DNA of 64,000 nt, from positions 35,558-99,557 of the forward strand of contig RZYC01000003.1 in the NCBI GenBank assembly GCA_009930475.1, written 5' to 3'. Below are positions 52,078 to 62,259 of the stretch, piece by piece. The position numbers and the translations under genes were made by a program. The notes under the pieces were generated by a model. That model was not told the origin of the DNA and searched no databases. It was given only the letters and a program-made list of their open reading frames with translations. Origin of the DNA: Spartobacteria bacterium. GTDB lineage: Bacteria; Verrucomicrobiota; Kiritimatiellia; RZYC01. Numbering within the stretch: position 1 is the first letter of the stretch; every line of letters starts with the position of its first letter.

Positions 52078-54780
52078 ATGAGTTTAGCAACCGATACACT
52101 GAAAACGCTATTGGTCGATGGCCGCAGCGTTTCGTACTACAGCCTAAATGAGTTGGAAAAACTCTGTGGCACATCGTTTTCACGCATGCCCTATTCGGTT
52201 CGCATCCTTATCGAATCAGTGACGCGTATGCAGCATCACCCCGCCTACACGGATGATCAAATTAAGGGATTGTGTGCATGGAAAGCAAATAGTGCAGAAC
52301 GCGCAGAATATCCGTTTATGCCGGCACGTGTACTTTTGCAGGACTTTACGGGGGTTCCCTGTGTTGTTGATCTGGCGGCTTTACGCACGGCGTTGGAAGT
52401 GGCTGGTGCAGATCCTTCTGCTATTGAACCCAGCATTCCTGTGGATTTGATTATTGATCATTCGGTGCAGTTGGATGTGGCGGGTTGCAGCAGTGCTTTG
52501 GAATGTAATATTGCCAAAGAGTTTGAACGCAATCGTGAACGATATGAATTTCTTCGCTGGGGGCAGCAGGCTTTTTCGAAGCTGAATGTTTTTCCGCCTG
52601 CTCTGGGAATCTGCCATCAGGTGAATACAGAATATTTGGCCACGTGTGTTCGTGTGGAAAAACTACCTGATGGAACGGAACTGGCTTTTCCAGATACGTT
52701 GGTGGGAACAGACTCTCATACTGTAATGGTCAACAGCATGGGTGTTCTGGGCTGGGGCGTAGGTGGCATCGAAGCAGAAGCGGCTATGCTGGGACAGCCG
52801 ATTCCTATTTTAACGCCACAGGTTTACGGCTTTAAACTGGTGGGTAAACTGAATGACAATGCAACATGTACTGACTTGGCGTTGACAGTAACGCAAATAT
52901 TACGTGAAAAGGGTGTCGTTGGGCGCTTTATTGAATTTTTCGGATCGGGGCTGGATTCGCTGCCGCTGACGATGCGCGCGCCGGTGGCTAATATGGCTCC
53001 GGAATACGGGGCAACCATGGGCTTCTTCCCCATTGACCAAATGACCTTGGATTACTTGCGCGACACAGGACGTTCAGAAGAACAGATTGCTCTGGTCGAG
53101 GCCTATTGTAAGGCACAGGGATTATTCCGCACAACGGATTCACCGGATCCGGAATATGATGCTCTGCTGGAGCTGGATCTGTCTTCGGTGAAACCGTCTG
53201 TGGCAGGGCCTAAACGCCCGCAAGATCGGGTTGAAATTGCGCAGCTGGCTAATGAATTTTCGGCTGATCTTGTGAAAAGCGTTGAGGAACGCGGATTTGG
53301 ATTGCACACGGATCAAATGGATACTGCTGTCGACATCGGTGATCTGGGCACATTGAAACATGGTTCAGTGGTGATTGCTTCGATTACCAGCTGCACCAAC
53401 ACGGCCAGCCCGGAGCTTATGCTTGGGGCGGGCCTCATGGCGAAAAATGCGGTTAAGCGAGGTCTTCAGATTCCTAAGTTTGTAAAAACGAGTCTGGCTC
53501 CCGGATCTCTGGCGGTTACAGCGTATCTGGATCGCACCGGTTTGACGCAATGGCTCGACAAACTGGGCTTTCAGACAACGGCGTACGGTTGCGCCACCTG
53601 TATTGGAAACAGCGGACCATTGCACCCCGAAGTGGAAAAGGCGATCAAGGACAATAATCTCGTTACGTCGGCCGTGCTGAGTGGAAATCGCAATTTTGAG
53701 GGGCGCGTGCATGCTCTGACGAAAGCCAACTATCTGGCATCGCCGTTACTGGTTCTGGCCTATGCACTGGCAGGCACGGTCAACATCGATCTGGAGTCGG
53801 ATGCACTGGGCAATGATTCCGACGGAAATCCTGTGTATCTGCGGGATATCTGGCCGGCATCAGCGGAAATATCCGCCATGCTCAAACAGTCGAATGACGC
53901 AGAATTGTACAGGGAAATCTACAAAGATGTGGATAACATCAATCCTTTGTGGAACAACCTTCCTGCGCCCAGCGGAGCGACATTTACTTGGAACGATGAC
54001 TCCAACTACGTACGGAACCCGCCCTTCTTTGATGACATGGCAAAAGAACCTGCATCATTGACATCAATTAGCGGAGCCAGAGTGCTCGCTGTTTTTGGTG
54101 ACTTTATTACCACTGATCACATCTCTCCTGCTGGGTCGATTCCTGCAACGGGTCCTGCTGGAAAATATCTCATTGAGCGCGGAGTGGAGCAGGTTGACTT
54201 TAACTCATTCGGATCGCGACGCGGCAATCATGAAGTGATGATGCGCGGCACGCTGGCCAACATTCGTATTCGCAATAAAATGGTCAAGGCGGAAGGCGGA
54301 CTGACCCGGCACGAACCCGATGGGGAAGAAATGTCGATTTACGATGCAGCCATGCAGTACGCCAAAGAAAAAACACCTCTGGTGATTCTGGCCGGCAAGA
54401 TGTACGGGGCCGGCTCTTCACGAGACTGGGCCGCTAAAGGTACAGGCTTACTGGGCGTCGTTGCGGTGATTGCAGAGAGTTTTGAACGGATTCACCGGTC
54501 AAATCTCGTGGAAATGGGCGTATTACCTTTGGAATTTCCAACAGGCCAAACGGCGCAAACGCTGGGTTTTGACGGCACAGAACGCCTGAGCATTGAAGGT
54601 ATTTCAGATTCGATGAGACCCGGATGTCTTATCCACGTGAAAGCAGAAAAAGCCGATGGATCGGTCATTGCCTTTGACGCTCTCAGCCGCATTGATGCCC
54701 CCATTGAAATCGACTATTATCGTCACGGCGGGATTCTTCAATATGTGCTGCGTAACGTGATGCAATCTGATAAAGCTTAA
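52078..54780 (+). CDS. acnA: Aconitate hydratase A
   Basis: A 900-residue monomeric aconitase of the AcnA/IRP type that interconverts citrate and isocitrate in the TCA cycle. The 4Fe-4S ligands lie in SCTNTASPE and GCATCIGNSG; other landmarks are GTDSHTVMVNSMGVLGWGVGG, quoted only in part as family motif, and the swivel-domain loop GAGSSRDWAAKG. Length is normal. AGGAGG and an ideal promoter precede it, and a strong terminator follows, so it is an independent, probably well expressed gene. Codon and base usage look like its neighbours. Confidence 0.97.
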   Translation: MSLATDTLKTLLVDGRSVSYYSLNELEKLCGTSFSRMPYSVRILIESVTRMQHHPAYTDDQIKGLCAWKANSAERAEYPFMPARVLLQDFTGVPCVVDLAALRTALEVAGADPSAIEPSIPVDLIIDHSVQLDVAGCSSALECNIAKEFERNRERYEFLRWGQQAFSKLNVFPPALGICHQVNTEYLATCVRVEKLPDGTELAFPDTLVGTDSHTVMVNSMGVLGWGVGGIEAEAAMLGQPIPILTPQVYGFKLVGKLNDNATCTDLALTVTQILREKGVVGRFIEFFGSGLDSLPLTMRAPVANMAPEYGATMGFFPIDQMTLDYLRDTGRSEEQIALVEAYCKAQGLFRTTDSPDPEYDALLELDLSSVKPSVAGPKRPQDRVEIAQLANEFSADLVKSVEERGFGLHTDQMDTAVDIGDLGTLKHGSVVIASITSCTNTASPELMLGAGLMAKNAVKRGLQIPKFVKTSLAPGSLAVTAYLDRTGLTQWLDKLGFQTTAYGCATCIGNSGPLHPEVEKAIKDNNLVTSAVLSGNRNFEGRVHALTKANYLASPLLVLAYALAGTVNIDLESDALGNDSDGNPVYLRDIWPASAEISAMLKQSNDAELYREIYKDVDNINPLWNNLPAPSGATFTWNDDSNYVRNPPFFDDMAKEPASLTSISGARVLAVFGDFITTDHISPAGSIPATGPAGKYLIERGVEQVDFNSFGSRRGNHEVMMRGTLANIRIRNKMVKAEGGLTRHEPDGEEMSIYDAAMQYAKEKTPLVILAGKMYGAGSSRDWAAKGTGLLGVVAVIAESFERIHRSNLVEMGVLPLEFPTGQTAQTLGFDGTERLSIEGISDSMRPGCLIHVKAEKADGSVIAFDALSRIDAPIEIDYYRHGGILQYVLRNVMQSDKA

Positions 54781-54804
54781 CGACACATTTCAGGTATTTA
54801 CATC

Positions 54805-54834
54805 ATGCGCCGAGTTCATCTCGGCGCATTTTTT
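54805..54834 (+). terminator. Intrinsic terminator of acnA
   Basis: ATGCGCCGAG (54805-54814), loop TTCAT, CTCGGCGCAT and a run of T to 54834: a perfect 10-base GC-rich stem, 24 bases after the acnA stop. Confidence 0.92.
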
Positions 54835-54842
54835 ATCATGAA

Positions 54843-54870
54843 AAACCCCATCGCATGCGCCATGGGGTTT
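54843..54870 (-). terminator. Intrinsic terminator of the molybdenum hydroxylase operon
   Basis: AAACCCCAT (54843-54851) pairs with ATGGGGTTT (54862-54870); on the minus strand the stem is followed by a short T run. It lies 24 bases beyond the last gene of the minus-strand operon, back to back with the acnA terminator. Confidence 0.85.
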
Positions 54871-54894
54871 GATTTAAAAAAGTAATAACGGGGT

Positions 54895-57216
54895 CTAGGA
54901 CTTTTTCTGAAGCGCATTAAAAACGCGTTCCGGCAAAAAAGGAAACGAACGTAAACGTATTCCGACCGCATTGAACAAGGCATTGTTGATCGCCGGTGCA
55001 GGACCGTTGATATTAATTTCGCCAATACTCTTCGCACCCCATGGTCCGGTCTCTTCAAAACTCTGACAGAGAATGGTTTTCATGCTGGGTTTATCGGCCA
55101 TCGACCAGATATGATAATTCTGGAACGAGGGATTGGTCATTTTCCCCTTTGTATCGAATATATACTGTTCGGTCAGCGCATAGCTGATCCCGTTCAGCAG
55201 CGCCCCTTCGACCTGACCTTCGGCCATCAGCGGATTAATGGCCACCCCGCAATCGCAGGCCGCCACATAATTGAGTACTTTTATTTTTCCCGTCCAGGTA
55301 TCCACCTCAATTTCGACAAAATGAGCGGCAAAGGGCGGTGGTGATTTATGTGTCACATGGGATGCATTCGCCATAATCTGAAACTGATTATTCTGATAAA
55401 GCGAATAGGCGGCAATCTCTCTATAACTTACCGTTTCTCCATTTTTTGCCGTAACCTGTTCATTTGCTAAGGTCAATTCATCGGCGGAAACATGCAGCAT
55501 TTCGGCCGCGACGTCCATGATCTGCTGTCTCACTTTGACTGCGGCTTTTCTCACCGCTTCTCCACTTAGATAAGTCGTGCTGCACGCATAGGCACCCACA
55601 TCGAACGGGGTCAGATCAGTGTCAGAAGAATACACGATCATCTTTTCGATGGAAACGCCGAGCTCCTCGGCAGCAATCTGCCCCAAAGCGGTATCGCTTC
55701 CCGTACCCAGATCCGTAGCACCAATGAGCAAGTTGAACGAACCGTCATCATTCATTTTGATGGACGCCGCCCCCATATCGATTTCAGGAACACTGGAGCC
55801 CTGCATAAGACAGCACATACCGATCCCTTTGCGGTAGCGACCCGATTTTTCCGTGTGCGGCACCCGTTTATCCCATCCTATGGCTTCGGCACCCTGATCA
55901 ATGCAGTCATCTAAGGCGATACTGCCAATGGTCATGGGGGTTCCTTCCTTGCCCTCACCCAGCGCGGCAAACACCGGATGGGTCTCCCCGCTTTGAATAT
56001 GATTCATGCGACGAAATACCAGAGGATCCATGCCAATCACCTCGGCCATCTCATCAAACTGCGTTTCTGCCGCAAAAAAGGCCTGTGTCGCACCAAAACC
56101 GCGATAGGCCCCGCCCACAGGCAAATTGGTATAGAACACTTTGGCATCAAAGGCGACATTATCACAATGATACAAAGGCAATGCTTTGCTCCCGCAGCAA
56201 CTTGCCACAGTTAGTCCATGTCCGCCATACGCTCCGGTATTATTGATCACCTCCATATTATAGGCCTTCACCGTCCCGTCCTTCTTTACACCCGTCTGGA
56301 TGTGCAGGCGAATCGGATGACGGGTACGACCGGTGCGGAACATTTCTTCCCTGGTAAATTCCCAAATAACATGGCGGCCGGTGCGCAGTGCGGCCATGGC
56401 CACCACATCCTCCAGCAGCATTTCCTGCTTACAGCCAAATCCGCCGCCGATACGCGGTTTGACCACGCGAATTTTTCCTTCGGGAATACCCAGTGTGCGT
56501 GCAACAATCCTCCGACAATGAAAAGGAACCTGCGTGCTGGTCAAAATAATAATACGACCATGCGGATCAATATGCGCCATAGAAACATAGGGCTCAATCG
56601 GACAATGCTGAGCATAGGGTGTGTTGTAGGTATAATCCAGCACCGCATCAGATTCAGCCAGACCCGCAGCCACATCGCCGGCAGACATGCTTACTTTTGC
56701 CACCAAATTATTCTCAGGCTCATACGGAATGGGAATGGGGACATAGGCGTCCGCCTCATCATGAATACGAGGAGCATCGTCCGCCATGGCTTTATCAATG
56801 GACAACACCGGTTCCAGCACAGCATACTTCACGTCTATTTTTTTTATCGCGTCCAGTGCGATTTGCGGCGACTCAGCGATGACTGCGGCAACACGATCCC
56901 CCACAAACCGAACCTTGTGGTCGAACATGCAGGTATCATAAGGTGATGGCTCAGGAAATCCCTGTCCCGCCGTACAATGTATATTACGGGGCGTATTCTC
57001 ACAACACAAAACGCAATGCACTCCGGGAACCGCCTCAGCCTGCGTCACATCGATAGACTTAATCACGGCATGAGCATGGGGACTCCATAACATCTTTACG
57101 TACAGTGCATCCGCCGGTTTAAAATCGGCCACATACGCCTTCGCTCCGGTCACCAGCTGGCGGCCATCCACCTTGCGAACAGAATGATTTACGACTTTAT
57201 AGTCTTTCACTTTCAT
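54895..57216 (-). CDS. Molybdenum hydroxylase large subunit (XdhA-like)
   Basis: A 773-residue molybdopterin-binding subunit of the xanthine dehydrogenase family. Landmarks are KPRIGGGFGCKQE (molybdenum cofactor region), GGAYRGFGATQ and GPWGAKSIGEI, which holds the catalytic Glu. With the FeS and FAD subunits encoded just upstream it would hydroxylate a purine or another N-heterocycle or aldehyde, passing electrons through 2Fe-2S clusters to FAD. Substrate is not decided by visible residues; purine hydroxylation is a reasonable default. The start overlaps the FeS gene by 4 bases (ATGA). Confidence 0.9.
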   Translation of the reverse strand: MKVKDYKVVNHSVRKVDGRQLVTGAKAYVADFKPADALYVKMLWSPHAHAVIKSIDVTQAEAVPGVHCVLCCENTPRNIHCTAGQGFPEPSPYDTCMFDHKVRFVGDRVAAVIAESPQIALDAIKKIDVKYAVLEPVLSIDKAMADDAPRIHDEADAYVPIPIPYEPENNLVAKVSMSAGDVAAGLAESDAVLDYTYNTPYAQHCPIEPYVSMAHIDPHGRIIILTSTQVPFHCRRIVARTLGIPEGKIRVVKPRIGGGFGCKQEMLLEDVVAMAALRTGRHVIWEFTREEMFRTGRTRHPIRLHIQTGVKKDGTVKAYNMEVINNTGAYGGHGLTVASCCGSKALPLYHCDNVAFDAKVFYTNLPVGGAYRGFGATQAFFAAETQFDEMAEVIGMDPLVFRRMNHIQSGETHPVFAALGEGKEGTPMTIGSIALDDCIDQGAEAIGWDKRVPHTEKSGRYRKGIGMCCLMQGSSVPEIDMGAASIKMNDDGSFNLLIGATDLGTGSDTALGQIAAEELGVSIEKMIVYSSDTDLTPFDVGAYACSTTYLSGEAVRKAAVKVRQQIMDVAAEMLHVSADELTLANEQVTAKNGETVSYREIAAYSLYQNNQFQIMANASHVTHKSPPPFAAHFVEIEVDTWTGKIKVLNYVAACDCGVAINPLMAEGQVEGALLNGISYALTEQYIFDTKGKMTNPSFQNYHIWSMADKPSMKTILCQSFEETGPWGAKSIGEININGPAPAINNALFNAVGIRLRSFPFLPERVFNALQKKS

Positions 57217-57692
57217 ACGTCACCATCCTTCTTTTGCGCACAGATGGTGTGCACCGCATTCCAAATCTTCTCATAACCTGTACACCGACAGAGATTCCCA
57301 TCCATATAAAGGCGAATATCCTCATCCGTCGGCGCAACAATCTCATCGACCATCGCCTTCACCGACATCAGCATACCTGGAATACAGAAACCGCACTGCA
57401 CCGCGCCGGCGTCCAGAAACGCTTCCTGCATGGGATGCAGATCGGATGCGGGATTGCTAAGCATTTCCGTGGTTTCGATGGACCTTCCATGCGCCTGAAA
57501 CGCATACATAATGCAGGAATAAACAGCCCGGCCATCCATAATCACCGTACAGGAACCACAGCTCCCCTCGTCGCAGCCGCGTTTCACACTCATGTATCCC
57601 GCATCACGCAACACATCAATGAGTTTCGTATCGGCCTCGACATCGAAAGACTTATCGACGCCATTGATTTTCATACAAATAGTCTGCTTCAT
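57213..57692 (-). CDS. Molybdenum hydroxylase 2Fe-2S subunit
   Basis: A 159-residue subunit with two 2Fe-2S clusters: a plant-ferredoxin-type site (GCDEGSCGSCTV with a later Cys in YSC) and the all-helical site (CGFCIPGM and CRCTGYEKI). It relays electrons from molybdenum to FAD. It overlaps both flanking subunit genes by 4 bases, giving the order FAD-FeS-Mo in transcription. Confidence 0.94.
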   Translation of the reverse strand: MKQTICMKINGVDKSFDVEADTKLIDVLRDAGYMSVKRGCDEGSCGSCTVIMDGRAVYSCIMYAFQAHGRSIETTEMLSNPASDLHPMQEAFLDAGAVQCGFCIPGMLMSVKAMVDEIVAPTDEDIRLYMDGNLCRCTGYEKIWNAVHTICAQKKDGDV

Positions 57693-58534
57693 TTCGCACC
57701 TGCTTTCGATTCTTCTATCGCCTGCATCAGCGCATCGCCCAGTTTAACGCGGGACAACGTCGCAATATAATCGGCACTCATCCCCTCCTTGGTAAGAAAT
57801 CGAAGCGACCGGGTTTGCTCATCAACGGCAGAGCGAACAGGTGCTTCCTCCGCCGTCAATCCAATCAGTGCGCTCTCCAGTTCCGACAGCCGCTGCTGGC
57901 GCGGAACAGACGCCCCGACGGCCACCTTGGCAGACACAATAACACCCTGCTGCACTGTAACTGCTGCGGCGGCAGTCACCAGACTGAACGACGCCGAACG
58001 CATCCGTTCCTTCATATAACCAAACCCCGATGCCTCCGGTTTCTTCCTGATATTCACCGACAGCAGCAAATCGCCAGCCCCCAAAGAACGCGACACGTTA
58101 TCCTCAAAAAACTCATCCAGCGCAATGGTCTGACCCGTACCGGAAAAAAAGTCGACAGACCCCTCAAGTACGCGTAGTGCCACCGGAAAATCATTCCAGG
58201 GAAACGCCTTACACATGTTCCCTCCCAGCGTCGATATATTGCGTATCTGATGCGATGCAAAATTATGTGCGACACGATTCAACACCCAGCCGGAGGAAGA
58301 AATCTTCATAAAATCAGCAATAGGCGTCATGGCTCCGATACGAAATTCATCCCCGTCCTCTTCCACCCCTGCCAAACCAAGAGCGGATAGCGACACGGCT
58401 GTCTTTGTTACGTTATCCGAATAAAAATGAAAGGCCGTACAGCCTGCGGCAGGAAGCGCCTTATCGCCAAGCTGCTCCAACTGGAGCCTTGCATCGTCAA
58501 GGTCCGCCGGAATAATGAATTGATCAACCTTCAT
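57689..58534 (-). CDS. Molybdenum hydroxylase FAD-binding subunit
   Basis: A 281-residue FAD-binding subunit of the CoxM/XdhB type. It has the N-terminal VDQFIIPADLDDA segment, a flavin-binding loop GCTAFHFYSD, and RNISTLGGNMC, the second FAD-binding motif. It is the first gene of the operon; the ATG at 58534 is preceded by GGAGG. The divergent interval to lnt (58535-58647) should contain the promoters; I see no convincing consensus there. Confidence 0.91.
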   Translation of the reverse strand: MKVDQFIIPADLDDARLQLEQLGDKALPAAGCTAFHFYSDNVTKTAVSLSALGLAGVEEDGDEFRIGAMTPIADFMKISSSGWVLNRVAHNFASHQIRNISTLGGNMCKAFPWNDFPVALRVLEGSVDFFSGTGQTIALDEFFEDNVSRSLGAGDLLLSVNIRKKPEASGFGYMKERMRSASFSLVTAAAAVTVQQGVIVSAKVAVGASVPRQQRLSELESALIGLTAEEAPVRSAVDEQTRSLRFLTKEGMSADYIATLSRVKLGDALMQAIEESKAGAK

Positions 58535-58647
58535 AGATCCTCCGTCTTAAGTTTTGAGCGTATAATGGATAAACAATAAATACAAATTGGCTTTTTTAAA
58601 GCTAAAAAAAAATTACTATACCGCTTTTGCATAAAACCGTCACATCT

Positions 58648-60252
58648 ATGAATAATATATCACATTTTGATAAAATAGCCCGCTGCACGAAGAACTACAG
58701 CCCCGCCCTGCTATCGGGGCTGATGCTGTCCCTTGCTTTTTCACCTCTGGAATGGTCATATATTGCCTGGATAGCCTTCGTTCCTCTGCTGTATGCTTTA
58801 TATACGCAGCGACATCTCAGTCCCTTTCGTCAAGGCTGGATCGCCGGCATGGCCTTCTGGCTGCCCGGAATGTTCTGGCTCACCCATGTCACCTGGATTG
58901 GCTGGTTCACCCTCTGCTGTTACTGCGCCCTTTACTTCATTCCCTTTTCATGGGGTCTCGCCGTGCTATTTCGCAAAACGGTGCCATCGCACAGGCAGCA
59001 TTTAGCTACCATGCTGCTAGCTGCAACCATCTGGACCGGATCAGAATATGCCCGATCCATTTTATTTACGGGGTTTGCCTGGAATCCGCTGGGCCTCAGT
59101 CAACACAGCCATCTTGCATTGCTTCAACATTGTCAATGGGGCGGGATATCCGTGTTAAGCGGCTTGATCGTCTTTGTTAATATGGCGATATTCTTCACAT
59201 TGATGTCGGTCATAACCAAAAAACGAACCTTCTGGCATATCGAACTATTTATCGGCCTGCTCGTGCTTGCCGGCTTTCAAAAAACGGGCTCCACCATGCT
59301 GCGCGAGGCCCCGACCACGCCTGAATCCACGTTAACCATCGCCATGGTGCAACCCAACATACCACAAGATCAGAAGTGGTTCACAGGCCATCCCAGCCTG
59401 CAGGAATACGAAACCTATTGTTCACGCATTTACACCCGCTTATCGTCGCTCAGCCAGACGGCACTGCACATGCCTGGCGTGAAGCTCATTGTCTGGCCCG
59501 AAACATCGCTGCCAGACGATGTGCGCACCAGTCCATCAAGTTATGATGTGGTTCTGGATGTGGTCACAAACGGAACGGAACTGCTTCTTGGATCAACAGA
59601 TACAGAATGGCTTTCAAGAGACCACGGCCGCTATTTCAACAGCGCGTTTCATTTTAATACGCAGGGAACCATAGAAAAATACTATGACAAACAGCACCTT
59701 GTTCTATTTGGCGAATATATTCCGTTGCTGGATCGGCTCCCGTGGATCAAGGCGATCAGCCCCATCAGTGATAATTTCTCAGCAGGAACCAACACGGTCA
59801 TCTTCAAAACAGATACAACGCCGTTTTCCGTCCTGATCTGCTTCGAAGATACCATCGAACGCATCGCCCGTGATGCCGTTAATCAGGGAGCCCGAATCCT
59901 TTTTAATCTGACCAATGACGCCTGGTTTGATGTCTCATGCGGGTCGAGACAGCATATGCTTCACTTGCTGCTGCGCTGCGTGGAAAACGGAGTCCCTGCC
60001 GCCCGCTGTGCCAACACAGGTATAACTTGCACCATCGATGCCCAGGGACGCATTACCCGTCAGCTTGAAGTAAACGGCAAATCAACATGTATCGCCGGTG
60101 TTTTGGCCTCGCAAATCACTGTCACGCCGGAGGCTCGCACCTTTTACAGTGCCTTTGGCTATCTGATCGGGCGTATTGCATTCTTTCTCGCCCTCGTTAT
60201 CATGCTGACCTTGTACCTCATGTCCGGAAGAAGAGAATCCCGCAATCATTGA
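58648..60252 (+). CDS. lnt: Apolipoprotein N-acyltransferase
   Basis: A 534-residue inner-membrane enzyme that adds the third acyl chain to lipoproteins. Six or so N-terminal membrane helices are followed by a nitrilase-type periplasmic domain with the catalytic triad: Glu in WPETSLP, Lys in YDKQHLVLFGEYIP and Cys in VLICFEDT. A C-terminal helix closes the protein. It matches the several lipoproteins in this window. The ATG at 58648 was preferred over an in-frame TTG seven codons upstream; no strong ribosome site is seen. Confidence 0.94.
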   Translation: MNNISHFDKIARCTKNYSPALLSGLMLSLAFSPLEWSYIAWIAFVPLLYALYTQRHLSPFRQGWIAGMAFWLPGMFWLTHVTWIGWFTLCCYCALYFIPFSWGLAVLFRKTVPSHRQHLATMLLAATIWTGSEYARSILFTGFAWNPLGLSQHSHLALLQHCQWGGISVLSGLIVFVNMAIFFTLMSVITKKRTFWHIELFIGLLVLAGFQKTGSTMLREAPTTPESTLTIAMVQPNIPQDQKWFTGHPSLQEYETYCSRIYTRLSSLSQTALHMPGVKLIVWPETSLPDDVRTSPSSYDVVLDVVTNGTELLLGSTDTEWLSRDHGRYFNSAFHFNTQGTIEKYYDKQHLVLFGEYIPLLDRLPWIKAISPISDNFSAGTNTVIFKTDTTPFSVLICFEDTIERIARDAVNQGARILFNLTNDAWFDVSCGSRQHMLHLLLRCVENGVPAARCANTGITCTIDAQGRITRQLEVNGKSTCIAGVLASQITVTPEARTFYSAFGYLIGRIAFFLALVIMLTLYLMSGRRESRNH

Positions 60253-60316
60253 TATTGCACTTTTATGAACGCTTGTGCTACATGCCAGATAATATGAAGA
60301 GGTTTAGTTAACTAAA

Positions 60317-61051
60317 ATGACATTAACTGTATGCAAATTAATTGCTGGATTTCTCTTTATTCTCAGCAGTGTCACAGCGATCGCAGAGGAACTGACTGTA
60401 GTCACTGAAGACTGGCCGCCTTACAACTATATGACTGAGTCCGGCGTGGCGGGAATCGCGACCGATATAGTCAAAGCCACACTGGCTAAAGCGGAGATAC
60501 CCATACAAAACAACACCATTGCGTTGTTGCCCTGGGCTCGTGCCTACAGACAATCGCTTGATCAAAAAAATGTCCTCATTTATACCATTCTTCGGACGCC
60601 GGAGCGTGAAGAGCTATTTTACTGGATCGGCCCCATCGTCCCCTCGCAACCTTTTCATTTTTACAAACACCGAGACAGTTTATGTCGCGTGGAACATCTT
60701 GAGGATGCAAAAAAATATCAAATCGGTGTACTCCGAAACAGCATTGATGAGCAGTTTTTATCATCACACCATTTTCCTGAAAAATCCATAAATCCCATTT
60801 ACTCACAAAACCTCAACATGAAAAAGTTACTGAGAGATCGCCTGGATCTGGTCATTGACTCTGACGAAACACTGCGCATGCGCTGTGATTCTATGAATTT
60901 GGACTACAATGAATTTGAACAATTGATAGTTGCGTTTGAAAAAGAATATTACATGGCTCTCAGCCGACACACATCCACGGCCACAGTCACCCGTATAAAT
61001 CAGGCATTCAACGAGCTGGCGCAATCAGGTCTCATCAGCAACACGCATTAA
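60317..61051 (+). CDS. Orphan periplasmic solute-binding protein (SBP family 3)
   Basis: A 244-residue exported protein with a signal peptide (to about residue 23, AIAEE) and the family-3 fold start ELTVVTEDWPPYNYM. It resembles single binding proteins of the polar amino acid type that often lack transporter partners; none is present here. Such orphans may act as sensors or bind small ligands in the periplasm. Mildly divergent, with two Cys in the middle (LCR, RCD) that could form a disulphide. Confidence 0.82.
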   Translation: MTLTVCKLIAGFLFILSSVTAIAEELTVVTEDWPPYNYMTESGVAGIATDIVKATLAKAEIPIQNNTIALLPWARAYRQSLDQKNVLIYTILRTPEREELFYWIGPIVPSQPFHFYKHRDSLCRVEHLEDAKKYQIGVLRNSIDEQFLSSHHFPEKSINPIYSQNLNMKKLLRDRLDLVIDSDETLRMRCDSMNLDYNEFEQLIVAFEKEYYMALSRHTSTATVTRINQAFNELAQSGLISNTH

Positions 61052-61207
61052 AAGTATATATCCTGACCCTCGATTTATTTGGGTCAGCGACACCTAAAAG
61101 GATATCGGATGACCGCCCCGAACTAAAAACCTATGTTTTTTTAAATAGACATATAGCTACCGGTTCAATAAGAATGCCCGAGTAGTTCAATTACAAGGAG
61201 AATAATT

Positions 61208-61399
61208 ATGTCAAACTTACGCAAACGCATTGAGAAGCTTGAAAAAGAACTCGAAAAAATCGATTCTAAACAGGCTGATCTCAACGAAACTGCCATTAAA
61301 GACGCAAACGAAACATTGATCATGGTCAGCCAGGAAGAGCGAAAAAAAGAGCTGATGATGGAATTGGCCAGCTTGAAGGCAGAACTCATCAACGAATAA
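61208..61399 (+). CDS. Small coiled-coil protein
   Basis: A 63-residue, highly charged (Lys/Glu) protein predicted to be one long helix or coiled coil, with heptad-like Leu/Ile spacing from residue 4 to the end. AAGGAG precedes the ATG at good spacing, and a perfect intrinsic terminator follows 28 bases after the stop, so it is a real gene with its own transcript. No family recognised. Confidence 0.75.
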   Translation: MSNLRKRIEKLEKELEKIDSKQADLNETAIKDANETLIMVSQEERKKELMMELASLKAELINE

Positions 61400-61426
61400 C
61401 CGTTGAACCTTCACTTTTTTTCATGA

Positions 61427-61452
61427 ACGGAGCCATTCGGCTCCGTTTTTTA
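61427..61452 (+). terminator. Intrinsic terminator of the small coiled-coil gene
   Basis: ACGGAGCC (61427-61434), loop ATTC, GGCTCCGT (61439-61446) and a T run: an 8-base perfect stem with the usual U tract. Confidence 0.92.
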
Positions 61453-61592
61453 TTTGGCACTCATATCCGTAGAAACATGACACAGGAACCTCTACCTTAT
61501 TTGCATTTATTCTGTGGTATCATGCTTGCAACATCACTGATGCAAAAGTATATTGAGACTATTCTTCAATAAATCACTACAGAACGGAAGTT

Positions 61593-62240
61593 ATGAAAAG
61601 CAAAGAATCCTGTCCTGCTCTCTTTATGGCTGTTGTTAGCTGTGCAGTGCTTATGACCGCGACCCTCCTTTTTGCTGGCGATAAAGACAGACTGCCGGCC
61701 GACGTAAATAACCCAACAGCATCACAAACGGAGAAAAACACGATGATCCTAATGAAAACATCCAAAGGCGACATTAAAATTAAGCTATACGACGAAGACG
61801 CGCCCATCAGTGTAAAGAACTTCCTGACCTATGTTGAAAGCGGACATTACAATGGAACCATTTTTCACCGCGTCATTGATAATTTCATGATTCAAGGCGG
61901 CGGATTTGACAAAAAAATGAACCAGAAACCCACCTTGGCTCCTATAAAAAATGAAGCAGCCAACGGTAAAAAGAATAAACGCGGCACATTGGCCATGGCT
62001 CGCACAGGAGTCATCGACAGTGCCACATGCCAGTTTTTCATCAACGTCAAGGACAATGATTTCCTGGATTACCGTGATCCAAGTATGCAGGGCTTCGGTT
62101 ATTGCGTTTTCGGTGAAGTCGTCGATGGATTAGATATTGTTGACGCCATCAAAACAACGAAAACCGGGCGTGTTTCCGGCTTCTCTGATGTTCCCGTTGA
62201 ACCCATTGAAATAATCGAAGTTACGCAACTCGCGGACTAA
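61593..62240 (+). CDS. Periplasmic cyclophilin-type peptidyl-prolyl isomerase
   Basis: A 215-residue cyclophilin. The N-terminal segment to about residue 29 is a signal peptide ([19 protein letters not shown]), so it acts in the periplasm. The isomerase domain starts at about residue 50 ([18 protein letters not shown]), with the catalytic Arg in [14 protein letters not shown] and the active-site strand [10 protein letters not shown]. It is 19 bases upstream of the CheA-like gene. Confidence 0.93.
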   Translation: MKSKESCPALFMAVVSCAVLMTATLLFAGDKDRLPADVNNPTASQTEKNTMILMKTSKGDIKIKLYDEDAPISVKNFLTYVESGHYNGTIFHRVIDNFMIQGGGFDKKMNQKPTLAPIKNEAANGKKNKRGTLAMARTGVIDSATCQFFINVKDNDFLDYRDPSMQGFGYCVFGEVVDGLDIVDAIKTTKTGRVSGFSDVPVEPIEIIEVTQLAD

Positions 62241-62259
62241 TAAGTATGTAGGTAGTTTT

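Noticed and set aside
58535..58647. A promoter pair between the molybdenum hydroxylase operon and lnt
   Set aside because: The interval is AT-rich and has partial matches, but no -35/-10 pair at good spacing convinced me.
61161..61190. A GGTTCAA-containing stretch resembling a tRNA T-arm
   Set aside because: No acceptor, D or anticodon stems can be paired around it.
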